NCBI GenBank assembly: GCA_017609225.1
Contig: JAFCEK010000007.1
Location: 1-24,148, forward strand
Source of the DNA: Candidatus Aenigmatarchaeota archaeon
Lineage (GTDB): Archaea; Aenigmatarchaeota; Aenigmatarchaeia; QMZP01
DNA: 24,148 nucleotides
Direction of reading: 5' to 3'
In this document: positions 6,605 through 11,973 of the stretch, piece after piece
How the letters are laid out: every line of letters begins with the position of its first letter
Numbering within the stretch: position 1 is the stretch's first letter
Position numbers and translations under genes: made by a program
The notes under the pieces: model-generated
What the model was told of the DNA's origin: nothing
The model's database searches: none
What the model saw: only the letters and a program-made list of their open reading frames with translations

Positions 6605-6884
6605 TTTTCGGCGGACTCACAATTGAAACTAAAGTTACATTCCAAATATCTCCGAATCTATCTCCTTCATATTTCGGAACTCTTATCAAATAGAATAACC
6701 CTCCAAAACCCTGTTTTAATTCTTTTTGTTGGAGACTCTGTGCCACTTGGTGATAAATATCAATATCTCTAATATCTGCACAACTTTTCCATGTTCTAAA
6801 TTCAAGACTTCCCTCTCTTAAAGGTTCCTCTAGTTGTGCATTGATATATTCTATACATCTTTGTTCTCTTTCATTAAGTGCCAT
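6591..6884 (-). CDS. Unknown protein whose 3' end runs into a cassette boundary
   Basis: The 97-residue frame begins MALNEREQRCIEYINAQLEE and contains an amphipathic helical first half, then GGLFYLIRVPKYEGDRFGDI. I recognise no family. The last residues, from about VTLVSIVSPPKITVF, are read through the unit-start sequence TTTAGTTTCAATTGTG and the inverted repeat of the neighbouring small-membrane-protein cassette, and the frame overlaps that gene by 14 bases. The original end of this gene was therefore probably lost when the neighbouring cassette arrived. It may be a broken gene rather than a functional one. Confidence 0.5.
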   Translation of the reverse strand: MALNEREQRCIEYINAQLEEPLREGSLEFRTWKSCADIRDIDIYHQVAQSLQQKELKQGFGGLFYLIRVPKYEGDRFGDIWNVTLVSIVSPPKITVF

Positions 6885-6930
6885 AATTTATGGAGGAAAT
6901 TAATACTTTTTAAATCTTTTTGTACGCCCG

Positions 6931-7025
6931 AATTAACAGGAATTAAGCGGAAAATTACTCGGCTCGCAATTTTCCCAAATCGTTCGCTACACTCACGACT
7001 TCGCTTAATGCGACATGTTCAATGA
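6931..7025 (+). repeat. attC-like linker
   Basis: GAATTAACAGG (from 6930) opens the site; ATTAAGCG (6942-6949) pairs with CGCTTAAT (7002-7009); inside, GGAAAATT pairs with AATTTTCC (about 6949-6975), followed by CCAAAT and a GC-rich stretch ending GACTTCG. It closes with ACATGTTCAAT (7014-7024). The shared inner motifs TTTTCCCAAAT and ACTTCGCTTAA tie it to the linkers at 6117, 8508 and 9916. Confidence 0.6.
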
Positions 7026-7184
7026 AATGCCGACTCGGCAGGAAGAGAACTGATTTCTAACCTCGTGGATAACGGGATAGCGACCCCGAAAAAGTCTAGA
7101 ATAGGGGTTCTAAAGGGTTTTCACTAGCATACAACCAACAGGTTTCTGTAACGTTTAAAAGTATTTTTTGAATTTTTGAAACGA
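7026..7184. other. Non-coding stretch, possibly a degenerate linker
   Basis: The palindrome TGCCGACTCGGCA (about 7028-7040) resembles the lead-in of other linkers, and TAGAA/TTCTA can form a small hairpin near 7100. There is a degenerate GATAACGGG box but no clear stem or GTT box. No gene was found. Confidence 0.35.
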
Positions 7185-7778
7185 TTAATTAATGCAGTAA
7201 TTTACATCTGATTCTCTTTCTGTCACAATAACTAAATCCCTTTCACCGGTAAGAACGAGAGCATTAATTTTTGACGTAAAATCCCCTGCTACATCAACTA
7301 GTATATAATCTCCTTTACTTCCTTTAACGATGTTAAAACTATGGTCTTCTGAAAATTCCATGTTACCACCATAAATAGTGCCTGAAAATAAGTATGATTC
7401 CCTTCCTTCATCTTGGGCTTTTAGCTGAACAACTGCAGCCATCTCCAGACAGTCACCTTTCCTTTGACTTATCAAATCTGATAGTGTTGCTATCCCACCA
7501 CTTGATATATAGGTCTCTTCACCGGCTTCTTGATCAAATAAATCACGAATATGGCGAAGACCGCCAGGTAAGTCTGGAATATCTTTAACAATTTTATTCG
7601 AATCAATCTGTAAGTAATTTACACTATTACCAGTTACACTATGACTTTTCAATAATTTGTCACCAACCCGCACTTGTGTGTAAACTCTTGGAAAAGTGTT
7701 GCCTTGCCAGTGTTCAGAATCTTTTATTTCATTCAAGACTTCATTAATGCTTTCCGAACCAATATATCTTTCTGGCAT
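7185..7778 (-). CDS. Transglutaminase-like (papain-fold) protein
   Basis: The 197-residue protein shows the Cys-His-Asp order of the transglutaminase-like superfamily: Cys110 in SQRKGDCLEMAAV, His146 in SEDHSFNIV, and Asp162 in DYILVDVAGDF. The RKGDCxE context is typical, with the Cys at the start of a helix. Such folds act as cysteine proteases, peptidoglycan or isopeptide hydrolases, or cross-linkers; the substrate is unknown. No signal peptide or membrane segment is seen, so it should act in the cytoplasm. It is the main cassette gene that runs opposite to its flanking linkers, which also occurs in integron arrays. Confidence 0.7.
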   Translation of the reverse strand: MPERYIGSESINEVLNEIKDSEHWQGNTFPRVYTQVRVGDKLLKSHSVTGNSVNYLQIDSNKIVKDIPDLPGGLRHIRDLFDQEAGEETYISSGGIATLSDLISQRKGDCLEMAAVVQLKAQDEGRESYLFSGTIYGGNMEFSEDHSFNIVKGSKGDYILVDVAGDFTSKINALVLTGERDLVIVTERESDVNYCIN

Positions 7779-7865
7779 ATCCTCTCACATTTCTACTGCT
7801 GTAAGTTCTTGAGTCTATAATGATGCTATTTGTTACTTATAAATAGTAATATATTGTTTATAAAG

Positions 7866-7950
7866 CTTTCGGCGACTCCGCAACGCTTCGCAGACTTCGT
7901 CTGCTCGGTTTCGCCTACGACTTGACTCATATAACAAGCATTATACGCAA
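7866..7950 (+). repeat. Short attC-like linker with hairpin-rich lead-in
   Basis: The lead-in begins CTTTCGGCGACTCCGC and contains the perfect hairpin GCAGAC-TTC-GTCTGC (around 7890-7904). It ends in CATATAACA (7928-7936), which is joined after only three bases to ATTATACGC (7940-7948), with no stem between. The TTATACG part is the perfect complement of the CGTATAA at the far end of the next unit (8508-8514). Confidence 0.6.
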
Positions 7951-7967
7951 TATTACTCGAACCAAAA

Positions 7968-7978
7968 GCTATTTATAG
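7968..7978 (+). promoter_or_regulatory. TATA-like box for the HIT gene
   Basis: CTATTTATAG is centred about 29 bases before ATG 8002, fitting a leaderless or nearly leaderless archaeal transcript. Confidence 0.45.
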
Positions 7979-8001
7979 TATTCTTCAAACTTTCTATTAT
8001 T

Positions 8002-8439
8002 ATGGAATGTTATTCATGCAAATCAATTTCAGGAGAAAAAAGAATTTCTCCAGGTCCAGTAATTTATGAAGGCAGGTATTGGCTTATCGAACATGCCTAC
8101 CCTTCAAAATTAAAAGGTTGGTTAGTAATTATTACTAAAAGACATGTAGAAACATTACATGAATTAACTAAAGAGGAATTTGCTGAATTAGGAGAAATAT
8201 GTGAAAAAACAACAAAACTTTTGCATGAAATCTTGGGTTGTGAGAAAGAATATATTATGTGTTTTGCAGAATTGGAACATTTTAATCATATTCATTTTCA
8301 TATTGTTCCAAAACCTCATGATTTACCCAGGGAGTTAAGAGGTGCAAAAGTTTTTGCTATGTTAAAAGTCGAAGAGAAAGATGCAATTCCCCGTAAAGAG
8401 ATTAAAGAATTTTGTGAAAGTTTGAAGAATAAATTTTAG
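8002..8439 (+). CDS. HIT-family nucleotide-binding protein
   Basis: The 145-residue protein carries the histidine-triad signature HIHFHIVPK (His96, His98, His100), preceded by the usual strand with MCFAELEHFNHI, and a helix from LTKEEFAELGEICEKTT. HIT proteins hydrolyse or transfer nucleotides through a covalent intermediate on the central His (Hint- or Fhit-like); the exact substrate is not readable. An N-terminal Cys pair (CYSCKS, Cys3 and Cys6) may bind zinc, but the second pair expected in many HIT zinc sites is not evident. It is the sole gene in a cassette whose ends carry GAACCAAAAGC (7959-7969) and its inverse GCTTTTGGTTC (8444-8454). Confidence 0.85.
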   Translation: MECYSCKSISGEKRISPGPVIYEGRYWLIEHAYPSKLKGWLVIITKRHVETLHELTKEEFAELGEICEKTTKLLHEILGCEKEYIMCFAELEHFNHIHFHIVPKPHDLPRELRGAKVFAMLKVEEKDAIPRKEIKEFCESLKNKF

Positions 8440-8443
8440 TTAT

Positions 8444-8602
8444 GCTTTTGGTTCTCCGTCATACTGTCGCTCCTTTTCACTTCGTGATTTTTTCTTGCAG
8501 AAAAAAACGTATAACAGCGATTAAGAGGTAAATTTTCTTGCAGAAAATTTCCCCAAATTTTGCCTACGGCAAAACTTCTCTTAATCGCATATGTTAGTTT
8601 CA
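8444..8602 (+). repeat. attC-like linker, best-formed copy
   Basis: After the cassette inverted repeat (8444-8454) and a lead-in, CGTATAACA (8508-8516) opens the site. The outer stem GCGATTAAGAG (8517-8527) pairs perfectly with CTCTTAATCGC (8578-8588). Two inner hairpins follow: AAATTTTCT/AGAAAATTT (8530-8550) and TTTTGCC/GGCAAAA (8558-8574). It closes with ATATGTTAGTTTC (8589-8601). Confidence 0.7.
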
Positions 8603-8680
8603 ATTTGCCCCCTCGTTAGAAAATCAAAATTAGGAAGCCCCCACCTTATGTCTTCGGTATTTTTCTTGACACAACCATAC

Positions 8681-8709
8681 TTTATATATATTGATAACTA
8701 TCAATATAT
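8681..8709 (+). promoter_or_regulatory. Palindromic ArsR operator overlapping TATA box and start
   Basis: ATATATTGATA (8686-8696) and TATCAATATAT (8699-8709) form perfect 11-base arms with a 2-base centre. The TATA box (TTTATATATA, 8681-8690) overlaps the left arm and the ATG of the ArsR gene (8708) overlaps the right arm. Binding of the repressor would block both polymerase assembly and initiation, so tight autoregulation is likely. Confidence 0.8.
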
Positions 8710-8971
8710 GAATATGAGAGAATCACTAAAAATATTCAAAGCATTATGTGATGAAACTAGATTAAAAATAGTTGAATTTCTCCTGAATGGAGAAAAGTGC
8801 GTTTGCGAAATTGTTCCATTTACGAAAAGAACACAATCAACGGTTTCGATCCAGTTGTCAAAGGTTGAAAGTTTAGGAATTGTCGAGTCAAGAAGAGAGG
8901 GAAAGAGTGTTTATTATAAAATTACAAACCCCAAGGTGAAGAAAATACTAAAAATAGTCAATGGTGATTGA
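8708..8971 (+). CDS. ArsR/SmtB-family metal(loid)-responsive repressor
   Basis: The 87-residue protein is a winged helix of ArsR type: FKALCDETRLKIVEFLL, then KCVCEIVPF, the recognition helix TQSTVSIQLSKVESLGIV, and the wing SRREGKSVYYKI. The CVC motif (Cys31, Cys33) is in the position used by arsenite- and cadmium-sensing members (helix alpha3), so a soft metal(loid) or a reactive sulfur species could be the inducer. ATG 8708 is chosen over an upstream in-frame ATG at 8591 because the earlier one would start inside the linker and translate the operator. The permease gene starts two bases after its stop, so both are regulated together. Confidence 0.88.
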   Translation: MNMRESLKIFKALCDETRLKIVEFLLNGEKCVCEIVPFTKRTQSTVSIQLSKVESLGIVESRREGKSVYYKITNPKVKKILKIVNGD

Positions 8972-8973
8972 AT

Positions 8974-9798
8974 ATGGAAATTATCTTTATTATAGCGTTA
9001 TTAATTACAGGGGCTTTAGTTGGAACTGTTTCTGGTTTATTGGGTGTAGGTGGTTGTTTTATAATGATTCCTGTTCAGTTTTGGATTTTAACAGCAATGG
9101 GAATAGATCCTACTATTGCGATAAGAGTTGCCTTTGGAACAAATTTATTGGTTGTTTTTCCAACTGCTCTTAGTGGTTCTTTTAGGCATCATAAGAAAAA
9201 TGTAATTCTTTGGAAACAGGCGATAATTCTTGGTTTAACAAGCATGGTATTCATATTTACAGGAGCTTACTTAGCTAGTATGTTAAGTGGCAATATTCTC
9301 AAAATTATCTTTGGATTAGCGATTCTTTTAGGTGCATTAAGGATGGCAACTGCCCAACCTATAAGAATCAAAGGAGAAGCACATACAAATCCCTTAACCT
9401 ATATTATCTTGGGTGTTATTTTTGGATTTGTTACAGGACTAATAGGTATCGGTGGCGGAGTTTTAATTGTTCCATTAATGGTAATATTTCTGAATTACCA
9501 TATGCATGAAGCAGTAGGCACTTCAACAGCAGTTATGATATTTACAAGCTTAGGGGGAGCGATAGCTTACATGCTTTATGGACTAAATGCTTCAGGATTA
9601 CCACCTTATTCCTTTGGTTATGTTAACCTTTTACAGTGGATTTTATTAGCAGGCACAAGTATCCCAACGGCTCAGCTAGGAGTACACTTTGCACATAAAA
9701 TTAATCCGAAATCATTAAAATGGATTTTTATTATTGTTATGGTTTATATGGGGTTAAAAATGGTTGACGTCTTCTCTTGGTTAAATTTGCCTATATAA
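8974..9798 (+). CDS. TauE/SafE-family permease (sulfite/organosulfur exporter-like)
   Basis: The 274-residue membrane protein has two homologous halves of about four helices. Each begins with the family motif: GTVSGLLGVGGCFIMIPVQF in the first half and GFVTGLIGIGGGVLIVPLMV in the second. TauE/SafE proteins move sulfite, sulfonates, sulfoacetate or related anions across the membrane. It directly follows the ArsR gene with a Shine-Dalgarno (GGTGAT) inside that gene's end; a TTG at 8968 is an alternative start. The pairing suggests export or uptake of a sulfur species or metal(loid)-linked thiol sensed by the repressor's two Cys. It is in the 8604-9872 cassette. Confidence 0.88.
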   Translation: MEIIFIIALLITGALVGTVSGLLGVGGCFIMIPVQFWILTAMGIDPTIAIRVAFGTNLLVVFPTALSGSFRHHKKNVILWKQAIILGLTSMVFIFTGAYLASMLSGNILKIIFGLAILLGALRMATAQPIRIKGEAHTNPLTYIILGVIFGFVTGLIGIGGGVLIVPLMVIFLNYHMHEAVGTSTAVMIFTSLGGAIAYMLYGLNASGLPPYSFGYVNLLQWILLAGTSIPTAQLGVHFAHKINPKSLKWIFIIVMVYMGLKMVDVFSWLNLPI

Positions 9799-9862
9799 AA
9801 ATAATTTTGGTGGGGGCTTCCCTTTAAACTTTTGTATGCTTCGCAGAATTTTATAAAACGCT

Positions 9863-10053
9863 AGGGGGCAAACTCTTCGGAAAGCTTCGCTTTCCTCATC
9901 CTCGTTTCACTTGGAGAATATAACAGGAATTTAACGGTTCCAGAGCCTTGCAGGCTCATCCACCCAAATAAATTTCCATCCCTGAAAATGCTCCAGTTCT
10001 GTTCCACCTTCGCTTCACAAGGGAAAATCAAACTTCGTTAAATTCCGATGTCT
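9863..10053 (+). repeat. attC-like linker with a long central region
   Basis: AGGGGGCAAACTCTTCGG begins the lead-in; AGGGGGCAAA (9863-9872) is the inverse of 8604-8613. Then come the hairpin AAAGC/GCTTT and GAATATAACA (9916-9925). The outer stem GGAATTTAACG (9926-9936) pairs perfectly with CGTTAAATTCC (10036-10046). About 100 bases lie between the arms and keep the shared motifs CCCAAAT and ACTTCG. It ends GATGTCTTAT, so the GTT box is altered. Confidence 0.65.
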
Positions 10054-10113
10054 TATGCTGAACCAGAAAACCATTGTTTTCAAACAATGGATGTATGGCT
10101 TTGGTTCAGCATA
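10053..10113. repeat. Gene-less palindromic unit, right copy
   Basis: TTATGCTGAACCA (10053-10065) pairs with TGGTTCAGCATAA near 10102-10114. The inner CCATTGTTT/AAACAATGG hairpin and GGATGTATGG are identical to the copy at 3014-3071. The outer stem differs by a compensating pair (T-A to C-G), so the fold is conserved. The unit sits between two linkers and carries no gene. Confidence 0.75.
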
Positions 10114-10123
10114 AATATTTTGG

Positions 10124-10195
10124 GCGGGGTTCGGAACTCTGCGGTTGCTTCGCACCTTGCCCCTATCGGGGTCACTTAACAGGAGGTTAGTTGCA
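10124..10195 (+). repeat. Short attC-like linker before the MBL-fold gene
   Basis: The lead-in GGGCGGGGTTCGGAACTCTG leads through CCCCTATCGGGG to CACTTAACAGG. ACTTAAC (10174-10180) is a perfect RYYYAAC box. GTTAGTTGCAAT (10187-10198) follows after a 6-base gap, with no stem. The unit-start motif agrees with TTAGTTTCAAT at other sites. Confidence 0.6.
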
Positions 10196-10244
10196 ATTTT
10201 GAAATTTTACTAAATAAGAACAGGTTTGGGATTTTATAGGAAAT

Positions 10245-10258
10245 TATTTAAATAAATA
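10245..10258 (+). promoter_or_regulatory. TATA-like box for the MBL-fold gene
   Basis: TTATTTAAATAAATA lies about 24 bases before ATG 10275, consistent with a leaderless start; there is no strong Shine-Dalgarno. Confidence 0.45.
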
Positions 10259-10274
10259 AGGAATATGAATTTTT

Positions 10275-10919
10275 ATGATTAAAGATATTAAAACAATCAT
10301 CCTGGGAGGATTCAGTGCTAATTGTTATCTTCTCAAGACAGATAGGGGTTTTGTCCTCATTGATACAGGAAGGAAATCCAAAAGAAGTAAACTTGAACAG
10401 GCATTATCCAGTGCGGGTTGTAAACCAGGAAATCTCGATTTAATCATTTTAACTCACGGGGATTTTGATCATACTGGAAATTGTGCTTATCTTCGTGAAA
10501 AATATCATACAAAAATTGCTATGCATCATTATGATTCGGGAATGGTTGAATATGGAGATATGTTCTGGAATAGAAAATCTGGCAATTGGATATTAAAAAA
10601 ACTGGTTAATATATTTTTTAAAATAACTAAATTTAAACCGGATTATACAATTGATGAAAAATCGGATTTATCTAAATACGGGCTTGACGCAAAAGTTCTT
10701 TATCTCCCCGGTCACTCAAAAGGTTCAATAGGCATATTGACAGATAGCGGTGAACTTTTTTGTGGTGATTTGTTTACTAATCGGAAAAAACCAGAACCAA
10801 ATCCAATGGCAGATAATTTGAATGAATTAAATGAAAGTATCAATAAGGTCAAAGGTTTAAAGATAAAAATGGTCTATCCAGGTCACGGACAACCTTTTCA
10901 GATGAATTCATATAAATAA
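10275..10919 (+). CDS. Metallo-beta-lactamase-fold hydrolase
   Basis: The 214-residue protein has the full MBL signature: THGDFDHTG (His61, Asp63, Asp65, His66), LPGHSKGSIGIL, FCGDLF, and the last ligand in VYPGHGQPF. It resembles small glyoxalase II-like or broad-family hydrolases, which hydrolyse thioesters or related substrates with one or two zinc ions. A 28-residue helical insert (MVEYGDMFWNRKSGNWILKK and following) between motifs is longer than in typical glyoxalase II and may set substrate choice. It is cytoplasmic by prediction. Its cassette is bounded by a perfect 14-base inverted repeat, TTTTGAAATTTTAC (10197-10210) and its inverse at 10974-10987. Confidence 0.88.
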   Translation: MIKDIKTIILGGFSANCYLLKTDRGFVLIDTGRKSKRSKLEQALSSAGCKPGNLDLIILTHGDFDHTGNCAYLREKYHTKIAMHHYDSGMVEYGDMFWNRKSGNWILKKLVNIFFKITKFKPDYTIDEKSDLSKYGLDAKVLYLPGHSKGSIGILTDSGELFCGDLFTNRKKPEPNPMADNLNELNESINKVKGLKIKMVYPGHGQPFQMNSYK

Positions 10920-10973
10920 TTTCTAAAATAATAAAAAATCCCAAACCCTTCAAACAATATGTTTACCTCGTTC

Positions 10974-11030
10974 GTAAAATTTCAAAACTGTCCCTTCGGT
11001 CGGTCGCCTTGCAGGCTCCGTCCAAATCAT
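10974..11030 (+). repeat. Right-hand end of the array, truncated linker
   Basis: GTAAAATTTCAAAA (10974-10987) is the right arm of the MBL cassette repeat. It continues into CTGTCCCTTCGGTCGGTCG, like the other lead-ins, and GCCTTGCAGGCTC, but the expected TATAACA box, stem and GTT box are missing. Core genes resume 28 bases later, so the final site has been lost or has decayed. Confidence 0.5.
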
Positions 11031-11057
11031 AAAAACCATATTTCCAAAACCGGCCAT

Positions 11058-11891
11058 TTAATTAAGAAGCTCAAGAACATCTCTTTCTGTTATTATACCC
11101 AGAAGCTCTCCCTCATCATCTGTGACAGGCAGCGCTCCCAGCTTTCTCAGCTGCATGATTTTTATTGCCTCAGAAAGGTCCTGCTCAGGCCTTGCTGTCA
11201 CAATGCCTGTTTTCATTGCGTTTTTTACAGGCTCTGTTTCCTTCCTGAGTTTATGGAGTTTTTTCTTTTTTTCAAGAAAAGACAGAATGTCCTTTGGTGT
11301 TATCATTCCTGTGAGCATGCTCCTGTTGACAACAGGCAGCCTGCTGTAACCTGTCCTTACCATTATCTTTGCAACATCAAAAACAGGGAAATGCTCCTTT
11401 ACCACCATGGGCCTCCTTATCATAAACTCCCCAACAGATATACCGGCATGGCCCCTTATCCTGTCAAAAATATCCCTCTCGGAGAGTATTCCAAGCATTT
11501 TTCCCTTTCTGAGAATGGGATAAAGCCCCAGCCTGTGCTCCTTTGCAAGCTCCAGCGCATTCCTGATGCTGTGCCTGCTGCTCAGGGAAACTCCATGATG
11601 GCTGACAATGCCCTTTATCTTTGCATTCAGCGGATTTTTATATCTCTGGAATTTTGCATGCCTTTCTCCTGCTCCAAGATAGTCGAGCATATCCACTGCA
11701 GACACAAACCCCCTGAAGCTGTTTTTCCTGCTCAGAACAGGTATCTTCCTGAATCTTCTGAGTATTATGTAGAGCGCATTGCTTATGCTTTCATGCTCCC
11801 TGCAGAAGGCAACATCCCTGACAGCTATCCTGGTTACAGGATGCCCGGGATTCAGAAAACTCTCAAGCTTAAGGGGCCTGACCTCAATCAT
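11058..11891 (-). CDS. Four-CBS-domain protein
   Basis: The 277-residue protein is made of four CBS repeats (two Bateman modules) with no other domain. Repeats include ISNALYIILRRFRKIPVLSR, IRNALELAKEHRLGLYPILR, VFDVAKIMVRTGYSRLPVVN and LSEAIKIMQLRKLGALPVTD, each ending in the GxxxxxDxL type strand (GIITERDVLELL). CBS pairs bind adenosine ligands (AMP, ATP, SAM) and act as energy or ligand sensors; the partner is not visible here. I chose ATG 11891 because upstream in-frame residues would overlap the divergent CCA gene and look non-coding. It is the first core-type gene after the array, with GC-richer codons. Confidence 0.88.
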   Translation of the reverse strand: MIEVRPLKLESFLNPGHPVTRIAVRDVAFCREHESISNALYIILRRFRKIPVLSRKNSFRGFVSAVDMLDYLGAGERHAKFQRYKNPLNAKIKGIVSHHGVSLSSRHSIRNALELAKEHRLGLYPILRKGKMLGILSERDIFDRIRGHAGISVGEFMIRRPMVVKEHFPVFDVAKIMVRTGYSRLPVVNRSMLTGMITPKDILSFLEKKKKLHKLRKETEPVKNAMKTGIVTARPEQDLSEAIKIMQLRKLGALPVTDDEGELLGIITERDVLELLN

Positions 11892-11973
11892 ACAAGTAAT
11901 AATTGAATGCAGGATATTTAAGTTTTGGTTCTGCATATTCATTTTTAAATAAAGTCTTTCTATATGTATAGGT
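11892..11973. promoter_or_regulatory. Divergent promoter region between CBS and CCA genes
   Basis: Plus strand: TTTTTAAATAAAG (about 11942-11954) is centred 26 bases before ATG 11974. Minus strand: ACTTAAATATCC (about 11912-11924) is centred near 27 bases before ATG 11891. Both distances fit archaeal TATA boxes and leaderless transcripts. Confidence 0.55.

Larger units (their letters stand above)
3014..11030. mobile_element. Putative integron-like gene-cassette array (no integrase in window)
   Basis: Genes in this island stand alone or in pairs, are AT-rich, unrelated in function, and are separated by structured linkers of one family: an AAC-ending box (commonly TATAACA), a covarying outer stem, inner hairpins, and a GTT-starting box (commonly ATGTTAGTTTC). 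The order matches R''-stem-R' of integron attC sites. Most linkers point along the plus strand; one (6117-6281) is inverted. Several units have their own private inverted repeat: 3139-3154 with 4060-4075; 6269-6281 with 6610-6622; 7959-7969 with 8444-8454; 8604-8613 with 9863-9872; 10197-10210 with 10974-10987. Core archaeal genes resume at both sides. The main alternative is a family of hairpin-ended small transposons. Confidence 0.55.

Noticed and set aside
3014..11030. Single composite transposon or prophage
   Set aside because: Each gene or pair has its own private inverted repeat, no common outer ends were found, and the only transposase is a decayed IS200 type that does not use such repeats. 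No phage structural or packaging genes.
10959..11906. 315-residue plus-strand frame opposite the CBS gene
   Set aside because: Rich in Cys, His and Tyr in a pattern typical of the complement of a real coding strand; four CBS repeats on the other strand explain the region.
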